DNA from: Mesorhizobium sp. WSM3860
Lineage (GTDB): Bacteria; Pseudomonadota; Alphaproteobacteria; Rhizobiales; Rhizobiaceae
Length of the DNA stretch: 64,000 nt
Direction: 5' to 3'
NCBI RefSeq assembly: GCF_002294995.1
Contig: NZ_NSGF01000008.1
Span: 124,001 to 188,000, forward strand
Below are positions 33,325 through 42,061 of the stretch, piece by piece. The notes under the pieces are model-generated. The model searched no databases, was not told the DNA's origin, and saw only the letters and a list, made by a program, of their open reading frames with translations. The first letter of the stretch is position 1, and every line of letters starts with the position of its first letter. The position numbers and the translations under genes were made by a program.

Positions 33325-36300
33325 TGTTCATCCTGCGCTTCCTCTGGGCGGTTCTCACCTCGCGCTTTCTTTGGACGCTGATCGGCATTGCGCTGCTTTC
33401 GCTGCTGATCTGGGTATTCGGCCCGATCGTCCAAGTCGGCCCGTATGCGCCGTTCGATTCCGACAATGTGCGCATTGCCATCATCGCCGGGCTGATCATC
33501 CTGTGGCTGATCTGGCTGATCATCGCGCAGCGCCGCGCGATCCGCGCCAACCGCATGTTCGTCGCCGAGATCGCCGCGCCCGTGGCGGAAAAGCAGCTCA
33601 CTCCCGGCGAGGAGAGCGTAGCCGCGGTCGGCGCCAAGTTCGGCGAGGTGATGGCTGAGCTCAAGCGGCGCAAGCTCGGCGGCCGCAAATTCCTGCGCGA
33701 GATGCCTTGGTATGTCATTGTCGGGCCGCCGGCCACCGGCAAGACCACCGCGCTGCGACAGTCCGGCCTCAACTTCCCGATCGATCTCACCGACGACCTG
33801 CAGGGCGTCGGCGGCACGCGCAATTGCGACTGGTTCTTCTCGGAGAACGCGGTGCTGATCGATACCGCCGGCCGTTACGTCCAGCAGGAAAGCCAGCCCG
33901 ACGTCGACGCGACGGAATGGCTGGGCTTCCTCGATCTTCTCAAGAAGCATCGTGGCCGCCGTGCGCTCAACGGCGTCATCGTCGCGCTGTCGATCGATGT
34001 GCTTTCGGAAGGCGACGAAGCCATCAAGGCGCATGGCCGCAAGATCCGCCGCCGGCTGGCGGAGCTGAACGACCGCCTCGAAATCCGCCTTCCCGTCTAC
34101 CTGATGCTCACCAAGGCCGACCTGATCAAGGGGTTCGAGGCCTTCTTCGGCGGTCTCTCGACCGCCGCCCGCGAGCAGGTATGGGGAACGACCTTTCCGC
34201 TCGACGCCCGCATCGACGCCAAGACTATCGAAAGAGAGCTCGCCGTGCTTGCCACGGAGCTGGAGCGGCGGCTGGTGCCGCGCCTGGAAGACGAGGACAA
34301 GCTCGGCTCGCGCGCGGAAATCTTCCGTTTCCCGGCCCAGCTCGCCAGCCTCTCCGAGCCGATCCAGGTGCTGATCGAGGCGATGTTCGGCGAAAGCCGC
34401 TACGAGGAAGCCGCCTGGCTGCGCGGCCTCTATCTGACCTCGGCGACACAGGAAGGCGCGCCGATCGACCGGCTGACGGCGGCGCTGTCCTCCTCCTTCG
34501 GGCTGCCGCCGCGCCGCGCGATGCTGGCGCCGCGCGTCGAGAAGCGCAGCTTCTTCCTGCGGAATCTCCTGACCGAAGTCATCTTCAAGGAAGCGGGTCT
34601 CGGCACCTTCGATCCGCTGGCGCAGCGCCGCCGCGCCTGGATCTGGCGCGGCGCGGCCGCGGCTTGCGCGCTTGCGGCCCTGCTGGCGGGCGGCCTGTTC
34701 ACCTGGTCCTATCTCGACAACCGCAACGCGATCACCGAGCAGGCCGGCCAGTTCGAGGCGCTGCAGACGCCGCTGACCGACGTCTCCGCCACGCCGGCTT
34801 CGGTGGAGCAGCCGACGATGGACGGGGTGCTGGCCGCGATGGATGCGGTGGCGACGGCGCGCACCGCACCGCCGGACGCTGTCCACAATGTGCTCGGCCC
34901 GACCGCTTCGGCCGAGCTCGTGCGCGCCCAGACCGACACTTACGACCACGCGCTGCGCAACGTGCTCGAGCCGCATATGGTGGCGCTGCTCGAAGCCACG
35001 ATGTGGCGGCAGATCCGCGATCCGGATTTCATGCTCGGCGCGCTGAAGACCTATCGCATGATGACTGGCCTGTCGCAGATGGACACCGACTTCGTGCAGA
35101 ACTGGTGGGTGAACAGCCTGCCGGAGTTCGCGCCCGCCCCGCCCTTCCCGACCGCCGACGCCGAAGAGCATCAGCTTGCCGCGATCCGCCGCATGGCGGT
35201 CGACGACAGCTACATCGCCCCGGACAAGGAGCTGGTGGCCGAGGCGCTGAAGACGGTGTGCACGATCTCGCTGCCGGAGCGCGCCTACAAACAGCTTCTG
35301 GCCGACCCGGAAGTGGCCGCGGTCAAGGAATGGGTGCCCGCCAATTTCGCCGGTCCGAACGGCGCCAAAGTGTTCGCGCGCCGCTCCGACAAGACGCTGC
35401 GCGTCGGCGTTCCCGGCGCCTACACCTATGCCGGCTTCCACGACGCCGTTCTCGATCGCGTCGAGGATGTGGCGGCGCAGGCAGCGCTCGATCGCGCGGT
35501 GTTTGCCGGCGGCTGCTCGGAGAATTCCGAGACCTCGGTGTCGGCGCTGTCCGAGGACATTCTGAAGCTCTACTACGACGACTACATTTCGCAGTGGGAC
35601 AGCTTCCTGCGCGACATGCGGCTGGCGCCGCTGAGAGACCTCAACGTCGCCAGCGAAAACCTCAAGGACCTTTCGAGCGCCGATTCCGCGCTGAAACGGC
35701 TGCTCACCGCAGTCGTGCAGGAACTCGATCTCACCCGTTCCGACGAAGCGCCGGCTGATGACAAGAACGGCGGCGCCGCCAAGAGCGGCTCGAAGCTGCT
35801 CTCCAAGCTCGGCAAACTCGGCAAGGTGGTGAAGACGGGAGCGAAATTGCTGCCGCGCGCGGGCTCGGCCGAGCAGGTCGATATGACCGGCAGCCTGGTG
35901 GCCGAACATTTCAAGCGGCTGAAGGGCGCGATTGCCGAGGTCGACGGCCAGCCGCCGGCGCTCGATGCCGCCGTGGTGGCGCTGACGGCGCTGTCCAATG
36001 TGCTGCAGACGGTGACCGCTAATCCCGACCCGCAGGACGCCATCAAGAAGCAGGGCGGCCTCGCCGAGCTGACCGGCGCGGTCGCCAGGCAGGCGCAGAT
36101 CCTGCCTGACCCGATCGACGACTGGCTGGGCGGCATTGCCGGCGACACCAGCGGGCTGACGCAGAAGGCGGTCACCAACGAGCTCAACGCCATCTGGCGC
36201 GCCGATATCCTGCCCTTCTGCCAGGCCGCGCTCAACAACCGTTATCCGTTCAGCCCGGAAAGCGCGGTGGACGTCAACGTGCGTGATTTCCAGCGCCTGT

Positions 36301-36866
36301 TCGGCCCGGCGGGCCTGATCGACGCCTTCATCAACGACCATCTGATTAACTATGTCGACACCGCCAGCCAGCCATGGAAGTGGCGCGCCGATTTCGGCCT
36401 CGACGCTTCGGCGCTGGCAGCGTTCGAGCAGGCGCGGCACATCCGCGACGACCTGTTCCCCGGCGGCACCGGCCCGGTGATGAACTTCACGCTGGAGCCG
36501 AAGGACCTGTCGCCCAACGTGGCGCGCGTGACGCTCAACCTCGATGGCCAGAACCTCGTCTACTACAACAACGCGACCCGGCCGCAGCCGATGACGTGGC
36601 CCGGCAAGGACGGCACCGGCGTGATCTCGCTCGCCTTCCAGCCGGTCGACGGCTCGCCCGAGGTGATGCTCAACGAGACCGGCAGCTGGGCGTGGCTGAG
36701 GATGCTGCGCGGCGGCAAGTTCGCCGGAACCAAGCTTTCCGATGTCTACAGCCTGCGGCTCGGCACGAAAGGCATGTATGCCGATTTCGAGCTCAAGGCG
36801 GCGAGCGTCGAGAACCCCTACACCCTCGAAATGTTCAAGAAGTTCACATGTCCGCCACAGATCTGA
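33324..36866 (+). CDS. tssM: Type VI membrane protein TssM (IcmF/VasK, first copy)
   Basis: A 1180-residue inner-membrane protein, core of the envelope-spanning complex. Two N-terminal helices (about 5-30 and 50-75) precede the cytoplasmic GTPase-like domain with an intact Walker A, GPPATGKT at 134-141, and VLIDTAGRYV. A third helix is near residue 445 (AAACALAALLAGGLFTW). The large periplasmic part ends with the TssJ-binding C-terminal domain (MTWPGKDGTGVISLAFQP). An Ala/Lys-rich stretch (KSGSKLLSKLGKLGKVVKTG) at about 818-840 is unusual. Its 3' end overlaps tagF by 19 bases. Confidence 0.95.
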   Translation: MFILRFLWAVLTSRFLWTLIGIALLSLLIWVFGPIVQVGPYAPFDSDNVRIAIIAGLIILWLIWLIIAQRRAIRANRMFVAEIAAPVAEKQLTPGEESVAAVGAKFGEVMAELKRRKLGGRKFLREMPWYVIVGPPATGKTTALRQSGLNFPIDLTDDLQGVGGTRNCDWFFSENAVLIDTAGRYVQQESQPDVDATEWLGFLDLLKKHRGRRALNGVIVALSIDVLSEGDEAIKAHGRKIRRRLAELNDRLEIRLPVYLMLTKADLIKGFEAFFGGLSTAAREQVWGTTFPLDARIDAKTIERELAVLATELERRLVPRLEDEDKLGSRAEIFRFPAQLASLSEPIQVLIEAMFGESRYEEAAWLRGLYLTSATQEGAPIDRLTAALSSSFGLPPRRAMLAPRVEKRSFFLRNLLTEVIFKEAGLGTFDPLAQRRRAWIWRGAAAACALAALLAGGLFTWSYLDNRNAITEQAGQFEALQTPLTDVSATPASVEQPTMDGVLAAMDAVATARTAPPDAVHNVLGPTASAELVRAQTDTYDHALRNVLEPHMVALLEATMWRQIRDPDFMLGALKTYRMMTGLSQMDTDFVQNWWVNSLPEFAPAPPFPTADAEEHQLAAIRRMAVDDSYIAPDKELVAEALKTVCTISLPERAYKQLLADPEVAAVKEWVPANFAGPNGAKVFARRSDKTLRVGVPGAYTYAGFHDAVLDRVEDVAAQAALDRAVFAGGCSENSETSVSALSEDILKLYYDDYISQWDSFLRDMRLAPLRDLNVASENLKDLSSADSALKRLLTAVVQELDLTRSDEAPADDKNGGAAKSGSKLLSKLGKLGKVVKTGAKLLPRAGSAEQVDMTGSLVAEHFKRLKGAIAEVDGQPPALDAAVVALTALSNVLQTVTANPDPQDAIKKQGGLAELTGAVARQAQILPDPIDDWLGGIAGDTSGLTQKAVTNELNAIWRADILPFCQAALNNRYPFSPESAVDVNVRDFQRLFGPAGLIDAFINDHLINYVDTASQPWKWRADFGLDASALAAFEQARHIRDDLFPGGTGPVMNFTLEPKDLSPNVARVTLNLDGQNLVYYNNATRPQPMTWPGKDGTGVISLAFQPVDGSPEVMLNETGSWAWLRMLRGGKFAGTKLSDVYSLRLGTKGMYADFELKAASVENPYTLEMFKKFTCPPQI

Positions 36867-37417
36867 ACGTGCCCGGCTTCTACGGCAAGATGCCCGCCAC
36901 CGGCGATTTCGTGACGCGGCGGCTGGCGGGAGATTTCGTGCGAGTCTGGGACCGCTGGCTGGCGCAGCAGATCGTCCCGCTGTTTGGCCACGATGCGTGG
37001 CAGACGGACACTGCCTTGCGCTTCCTCGCCGGCCCCGCCTCGTTCGGCGCCTCGGCCGGCGTCATCGTGCAGAGCGCCGACAAGGTCGGCCGACAGTTCC
37101 CGCTCAGCGTCGTCGCACAGCTTGCCGAGGCGCCTCTCCGGCTGGCCTATTCGGATGCCTGGTTCGACCGCATCGAGGAAGCGGCCTTCGCCGCGCAACG
37201 GGGCGAGCTGACGCCCGACGAACTGGATGCCGCGCTGGGCGCACTCCCCGCCCCGGCAGTCGATGAGCATGGCGATGTCATCGACGACCTCGTCATGTGG
37301 ACCGCGCGCACCGACATTTTCGATGTCGACCCGCAGGCGCCGCAAAAGACGGTGGAGCAGATCTTCGCGGCGAGTTGGGAGACCACGCCTATCCTGCCCT
37401 CAGCCCCTCTCGGATGA
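36848..37417 (+). CDS. tagF: Type VI accessory protein TagF (ImpM)
   Basis: A 189-residue TagF domain protein. The signature PGFYGKMPATGDFVTRRL is at residues 9-26 and FVRVWDRWL follows. In Pseudomonas and Agrobacterium, TagF represses type VI assembly post-translationally, in Agrobacterium by acting on Fha. In Agrobacterium it is fused to PppA; here it is a stand-alone protein and PppA is encoded 16 kb downstream. The ATG lies within the tssM end; the frame is open further upstream but that region is tssM coding. Confidence 0.93.
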   Translation: MSATDLNVPGFYGKMPATGDFVTRRLAGDFVRVWDRWLAQQIVPLFGHDAWQTDTALRFLAGPASFGASAGVIVQSADKVGRQFPLSVVAQLAEAPLRLAYSDAWFDRIEEAAFAAQRGELTPDELDAALGALPAPAVDEHGDVIDDLVMWTARTDIFDVDPQAPQKTVEQIFAASWETTPILPSAPLG

Positions 37418-37429
37418 GGAGGGGAATCG

Positions 37430-38485
37430 ATGTGGCTTTTGTCGAACCACACGCCGTTCGCCGTAGAGCGCAACTGGACCCGCGACGAACACGGTCATGA
37501 GGTGTGGCTGGTGGCGATCAAGGGTTCGTTCGAGATCGATCCGGACGGCAAGCAGACATTGCTGAAAGACCAGACGCCGGTCACCAAGGCTCCGCTCTTT
37601 GGCGCGGATGCCAACGAGTTGCTGGACGAAAGCGATTTCAACATTGAGAAGAAACATACCGACGTGCTCATCGAGGGGCATGTTCGCACGCCGGGCGGCC
37701 AGCCGAGCCTGGAAGCGATCGCGCGTATCAAGATCGGCGACCTCGACAAGGCCGTCAGGATCATCGGTGACCGTGTTTTTCTGCCTGGTCCGGTTTCGGT
37801 TCGCATGAGCCGGCCGCAGCCCTTCTTCGAAATGCCGATCAGTTGGCGTCGGACATATGGCGGCACGGATATGGAGGAGTCGACGCCGGATTGGGATCAG
37901 CGCAATCCCCTCGGCACCGGCTTTTGCGTCAATCCGCAAAGGCTGGTCGGCAAGACAGCGCCGAACTTCGAATACCCGGATGCGCCCTATCGCGATCATC
38001 GCAGCGGCAAGCCGGCTGCCTTCGGCCCGGTGGCACGGCACTGGCAGCCGCGGGCGAAACACGCGGGCACCTATGGCGATGCGTGGGCGAAGACGAGAGA
38101 CCCGCTCTTGCCGCTCGACTTCGACCGTCGCTACTACCAGTGCGCGCCCGAAGACCAGCAAACGAAAGCGCCGCTCATCGGTTACGAAGACGTGCGTCTC
38201 GGCAACTTCACGAAGGACGGCTTCTGGCGGTTCCTGCTGCCGCGCGTAACCTTCGTCATCACTACCGAATTCTACGGCCGGCCGGATCGAAGGCATGACG
38301 AGGTGGCGATCCACACTTTGCGCATCAACCCCGATCTCAGGCAGTTTTCGATCACCTGGATGTCGACGTTGCCCGTTCCCTTTGACGAAGAGCGTTTGAA
38401 AAACACGACGGTGCGGATCAGGCGGCGGAGCGGTGTATCGCCGACTGTCGCCGCCACCGGTGTGTGGCTGGTGGACGATTTCTGA
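37430..38485 (+). CDS. DUF2169 family type VI effector adaptor
   Basis: A 351-residue cytosolic protein of the DUF2169 family, known in Agrobacterium (Atu3641) as an adaptor that loads a DUF4150/PAAR-like DNase effector onto VgrG. Conserved parts: VERNWTRDEHGHEVWLVAIK, ADANELLDESDF, WRRTYGGTD, NPLGTGF, PNFEYPD and the C-terminal strand pairs. AGGAGGGGA precedes the ATG. It starts 12 bases after tagF, and its stop overlaps the next gene by one base. Its probable client is the DUF4150-nuclease protein at 41098-42057 on the opposite strand. Confidence 0.9.
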   Translation: MWLLSNHTPFAVERNWTRDEHGHEVWLVAIKGSFEIDPDGKQTLLKDQTPVTKAPLFGADANELLDESDFNIEKKHTDVLIEGHVRTPGGQPSLEAIARIKIGDLDKAVRIIGDRVFLPGPVSVRMSRPQPFFEMPISWRRTYGGTDMEESTPDWDQRNPLGTGFCVNPQRLVGKTAPNFEYPDAPYRDHRSGKPAAFGPVARHWQPRAKHAGTYGDAWAKTRDPLLPLDFDRRYYQCAPEDQQTKAPLIGYEDVRLGNFTKDGFWRFLLPRVTFVITTEFYGRPDRRHDEVAIHTLRINPDLRQFSITWMSTLPVPFDEERLKNTTVRIRRRSGVSPTVAATGVWLVDDF

Positions 38486-39540
38486 TGGCGAAGGGGGAAA
38501 CCATCGTGGTGGTGGGCGTCGGCGCGCGCACGCCGCTCGGCTTCGATGCGGCATCAAGCGCGGCGGCTGTGCGGGCCGGCCTTTCGGCGATCCAGGACCA
38601 TCCCTACATGGTCGACCGGTTCGGCGAATTGATGAAGGTGACGAGAGACAGGGGCATCGACATAATGCTCAACGGACCGGAGCGCGCCGTTGAAATCGCG
38701 CTCGCGCCGGCGATGGATGCGCTGCGCCCATTGCTGGCAATGGCGTCGTCGACGGAAGTCTCGTTGATCCTCTCGACCGGAGAATCGCGCCGCGGCCAAC
38801 CGGAAGGCTTCGCCGTCCAGGTCAATTCCAAGCTGCGCACGCGGCTTTCGCAGCATGTGACCCTGGAGGGCGGCGGCTCGACCGCGGGCGGACATGCCGG
38901 CGGCCTGCTCGCGATCTATCACGGCTGCAAGCTGCTGCGCGACGGCAAGGCCAGGTTTTGTCTCGCAGGAGGGGTCGACACCTATCTGGAACCGGAGACC
39001 CTCGAATGGCTGGATGAGACCGAACAGCTGCATTCCGAAGGCAATATCTATGGCTTCTGCCCCGGCGAGGCGGCGGGCTTCTGCCTGTTGACCACATTGG
39101 CCACAGCCCGCGCCCTTGGTTTGCAGCCGCTGCTAGAGATCATCGCTACATCGACCGCCAGCGAAGGCAACCGGATCAAGACCGAAACGGTGGTGCTTGG
39201 AGAAGGCCTGGGTGCGGCGTTCAAGACTCTGTTCGAGGATGCGCCGGCCGACCCGGTCGACCGCATCATCTGCGACATGAACGGCGAGCGCTATCGCGGA
39301 AACGAATACGGTTTTGCCGTCATCCGAAATCCGGGCCGCTTCAGGAACGCCGCCGATTTCGAAACCCCGGCCGACTGCTGGGGCGATGTCGGCGCGGCCT
39401 CAGGGCCGCTCTTCGTGAGCCTTGTCACCGAGGCGCAAGCTCGCAACTATCAGAAGGGCCCTTTGTCGCTGATCTGGGCAAGTTCGGAAAACGGTGCCCG
39501 TTCAGCGATCCTGCTCGGCTCGCCCCGGCGTCCGCCCTGA
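38485..39540 (+). CDS. Thiolase/ketosynthase-fold protein of a type VI effector module, probably non-catalytic
   Basis: A 351-residue protein resembling beta-ketoacyl-ACP synthases. The central segment GGGSTAGGHAGGLL, then KLLRDGKARFCLAGGVDTYL, matches the ketosynthase nucleophile region and following strand, but the active-site cysteine position holds S132, and the usual His-containing motifs are not evident (CDMNGERYRGNEYGFA stands where a His loop would be). I infer a pseudo-enzyme. Such proteins are often encoded beside DUF2169 adaptors, so a chaperone or docking role for the effector is likely. It is coupled to the adaptor gene (TGATG). Confidence 0.75.
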   Translation: MAKGETIVVVGVGARTPLGFDAASSAAAVRAGLSAIQDHPYMVDRFGELMKVTRDRGIDIMLNGPERAVEIALAPAMDALRPLLAMASSTEVSLILSTGESRRGQPEGFAVQVNSKLRTRLSQHVTLEGGGSTAGGHAGGLLAIYHGCKLLRDGKARFCLAGGVDTYLEPETLEWLDETEQLHSEGNIYGFCPGEAAGFCLLTTLATARALGLQPLLEIIATSTASEGNRIKTETVVLGEGLGAAFKTLFEDAPADPVDRIICDMNGERYRGNEYGFAVIRNPGRFRNAADFETPADCWGDVGAASGPLFVSLVTEAQARNYQKGPLSLIWASSENGARSAILLGSPRRPP

Positions 39541-39556
39541 CCATGGGCAGCGGCGC

Positions 39557-40585
39557 CTACTGGACGTCAGGTGCGGCCATCCAGTTCGATCCCAGCGAAA
39601 AGCGGTGAAGCCATGCATCAGTGGCGTCCGCATTGGATATGAACCCGTCGCCAGCCAGCGGACCGACAGCGTCCAGAATGAATCCGTCGATCACCTCGGC
39701 CATACGCTGATAGACGAGCACCTTTTTGACGAGCCGGTTGCGGTCGAGCGCATCCGGTTCAGCGCCAAGCACGAATACCGTGGCGTGCCGCTGGTCGAAC
39801 ACTGTTATATCGGGATCTGCGCGCAGGTCTTCCGTGCGTGCTGCAACACCGGGATCGTCCCTGAAGGGCGAGCCCAGCGCATTCAACCAGCATGGCGATT
39901 TCAACTCGCTTCGCATCCTGAAGGGCGTCAGATCAAGCATGTCGATATCGATGCCCCAGAAGCGCCGCGCCTTGGCATAGATTTCGGTGAAAGCCTCGTC
40001 CTTCTTGTCTCTTGCGAAGGCGAAGACCGGCCCGCCATGCCCGGAAAAGACATCTAGCCGATCCACCAGTGTCCGCAGAAGCCCGGACAATTGCGCGGTC
40101 GCGAAATCGAGGGGAAAGAGAAAGCGGACGTACCAGGCCAGCCCCTGCTTCCTTCGCTTGAGCGCCTCGATATTCAGGTTGAATGTTCCGCGCGGATCGT
40201 CAATCTCGCAACCGTCCCAGAGCTGTGCCTCAAGGGCGCGGCCCTCGCTTATGCGCTTGCGCGCCGCTTCGAAGAAGCTGTAGGGCGAGCGCCTGACAGC
40301 GCGCGCCGATTGCGTCAGGACCGGATCCGCCACCTGCGACCAGAACGGCAATTCAGTGATCTTGAACAGCTTGAAGCGGTCCCTGGGACACACGGTCTCG
40401 TAGAGATCGAGAATCCAGTCGAAATCGTCGACTGTCAGTCGTTTTGGATAGACCACCACCTCAAGCAGGATCTTGTTGAGCGGCGCATCGTCGACCATTC
40501 TCGATGTCAGAAGCGCGTCGGGGAACCCCGGCGAACGTTCACTGACCGTCTTCATCGCCGGTATCCGCCCCTTCGCGCTCGACAT
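39557..40585 (-). CDS. DUF3396 (type VI immunity family) protein
   Basis: A 342-residue protein that I place in the DUF3396 type VI immunity family on the basis of its length, the WYVRFLFPLDF and FSGHGGPVFAF segments and the C-terminal DAWLHRF motif. No signal peptide or membrane helix is seen, so it should act in the cytoplasm, as expected for immunity to a nuclease. It is the last gene of the leftward vgrG module. The start at 40585 overlaps the SMI1-type gene by 47 bases; an ATG ten codons later (40555) would overlap by 17. It converges with the ketosynthase-like gene, leaving a 16-base gap. Confidence 0.8.
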   Translation of the reverse strand: MSSAKGRIPAMKTVSERSPGFPDALLTSRMVDDAPLNKILLEVVVYPKRLTVDDFDWILDLYETVCPRDRFKLFKITELPFWSQVADPVLTQSARAVRRSPYSFFEAARKRISEGRALEAQLWDGCEIDDPRGTFNLNIEALKRRKQGLAWYVRFLFPLDFATAQLSGLLRTLVDRLDVFSGHGGPVFAFARDKKDEAFTEIYAKARRFWGIDIDMLDLTPFRMRSELKSPCWLNALGSPFRDDPGVAARTEDLRADPDITVFDQRHATVFVLGAEPDALDRNRLVKKVLVYQRMAEVIDGFILDAVGPLAGDGFISNADATDAWLHRFSLGSNWMAAPDVQ

Positions 40586-41087
40586 CGATGGAGTGCCTCA
40601 GCGATTTCAGGAATTCAGTGAGGTATTCGTCGAAATCGCGGTATTCGCGCGTCAACTTGCCATCCTCATATTCCTTGAACGTCGCTTGCCCCCCTGGTGC
40701 CGGCGGCCACATGAAGAGATAGTTGTTGGTGTCCTCGCCCAGCACGACAGCGACTGCGTCTTCCGCCGGATTCTCGTCGCCAAAGTCCTCAAAGACCTCC
40801 CAGACCATTTCGAGCGTTTCCTCGAACCATTCCTCACGGCTTCCCCTGGTCCCCAAAATAGCGGCATCGCCGTCGAAGTCGGCCCAGCCGTTGTGCATCA
40901 ACAGGAAAGCGCGATAGGAGGGCTCGATGGGAAAACCGCACTTCTTCTCGAAGCGCGCTAAGTCGTTTTCCGTCGCCGGCTTTGCCGGCGGATCGGTCAT
41001 GTCCTCATCCAACGTCAGCCCGTCGAGCTCGCGCTTGGCCTCCAGAAGCGCGGCCACAAGTTCCGAGCGCTTTTTCTCGTTCAGCAT
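40539..41087 (-). CDS. SMI1/KNR4 (SUKH) family protein, candidate immunity protein
   Basis: A 182-residue protein of the SMI1/KNR4 superfamily, the most common class of bacterial nuclease-toxin immunity proteins. The motif ATENDLARFEKKCGFPIEPSY, then RAFLLMHNGW, is characteristic (residues 38-67). The C-terminal half is very acidic and ends VEREGADTGDEDGQ, suitable for masking a basic nuclease. It lies 10 bases downstream of the DUF4150-nuclease gene, the normal toxin-then-immunity order. It also overlaps the DUF3396 gene. Confidence 0.88.
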   Translation of the reverse strand: MLNEKKRSELVAALLEAKRELDGLTLDEDMTDPPAKPATENDLARFEKKCGFPIEPSYRAFLLMHNGWADFDGDAAILGTRGSREEWFEETLEMVWEVFEDFGDENPAEDAVAVVLGEDTNNYLFMWPPAPGGQATFKEYEDGKLTREYRDFDEYLTEFLKSLRHSIDVEREGADTGDEDGQ

Positions 41088-41097
41088 GATGGCTCCA

Positions 41098-42057
41098 TCA
41101 GCAGCAGTCTCCTCGCACTCCGGTATGCTGGTTGGGGCCGCTTGTTTTCAAATCGCTCATCGCGCCGCCGATCCATTTGTTCGGCCGGCGCGACATCCAG
41201 CGCAGATTGGAACCGCGGGTCGGATGGCCGTTGTGCTGGATTTCCTGGACGTGGTCCGGACTGAACAGCTTGTATTTCGGCCGGGTGCTTTCGGCCTTCT
41301 CCTTCAGCTTCTTCTTGCAGCCGGGCGAAACGTCGTGGAATCCCATATCCTCAGGCTTGCCCTCGCCGCCCGGCCCCTTACCCATCCTGGCGTAGCGCTT
41401 GATCGACTTGCAGACGTTGTTGCCTGAGTTTCTGGTGCCGGCGCCATCGGGCCCATATCTCTTGCCGGCCTGCTTGACCTCGGTGAACTCCGAACTTTTT
41501 CTGCCTTTCAACGCGTCATTGTATGACTTGATCTTGGCGCAAATCTCTTCAAGCTCGCACTTGTCGTATTCCTTGCGGGGCCGTCCGGATTTCGTTTTTC
41601 CTTTCGGCGCGCCATCGCACAGGATGACCAGTACCGTGCCTTCGGTCTTGCTGCGCGGATCGACATTGCCGCCGAGATCGACCGTGTTCTTGTCGTTGTG
41701 GAACTTCTTGTCAGTATGACGGCAGGCATTCTGGCCGTCCATCTTCACATCGAAGGAATAGGTGATCCAGTCCGTCGCCTTCATGTTGACGTTGGACTTC
41801 ACGCCGCCAACGGTGCCGGGTTCGTCGCCATTGCTGCGGCTGTAGTGGGAGCCCTTGATGGCAATCATCTTGCCCTTGGCAAAGACCGTCGTCGTGCCGT
41901 CGGAGAGCGACGACTGTTCGGCGATATTGGGGTAAGGAAGCGGAACCGGCCCGCCCGGGCTCGGCGTCTTGCAGACGTCTGGGATCGTCGCCATCGACAG
42001 GCCAACAGTGCCCTTGTAGGTCAGGCCGAGATTGTTGACGGAGATGTGTGACGGCAT
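41098..42057 (-). CDS. PAAR-like (DUF4150) effector with C-terminal HNH-type nuclease domain
   Basis: A 319-residue probable type VI effector. Residues 1-125 are a DUF4150 PAAR-like spike tip (SVNNLGLTYKGTVGLSMATIPD, KGKMIAIKGSHYSRSNGDEPG). Residues 150-260 are a Lys/Glu-rich region. The C-terminus has PDHVQEIQHNGHPTRGSNLRWM and then N293, the D-H...N...N pattern of HNH/endonuclease VII toxins, with D268, H269, H275 and N284 as candidate active-site residues. It would sit on VgrG and be delivered as a DNase. The module around it fits: DUF2169 adaptor, VgrG and immunity proteins. A four-base gap separates it from the TIGR02270 gene. Confidence 0.87.
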   Translation of the reverse strand: MPSHISVNNLGLTYKGTVGLSMATIPDVCKTPSPGGPVPLPYPNIAEQSSLSDGTTTVFAKGKMIAIKGSHYSRSNGDEPGTVGGVKSNVNMKATDWITYSFDVKMDGQNACRHTDKKFHNDKNTVDLGGNVDPRSKTEGTVLVILCDGAPKGKTKSGRPRKEYDKCELEEICAKIKSYNDALKGRKSSEFTEVKQAGKRYGPDGAGTRNSGNNVCKSIKRYARMGKGPGGEGKPEDMGFHDVSPGCKKKLKEKAESTRPKYKLFSPDHVQEIQHNGHPTRGSNLRWMSRRPNKWIGGAMSDLKTSGPNQHTGVRGDCC

Positions 42058-42061
42058 CGCG

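Noticed and set aside
33063..36440. A very long open frame on the - strand opposite tssM
   Set aside because: It mirrors tssM codon by codon, is rich in Arg, Gly, His and Asp with no domain pattern, and lacks a start context. Long antisense frames are expected in GC-rich genes.
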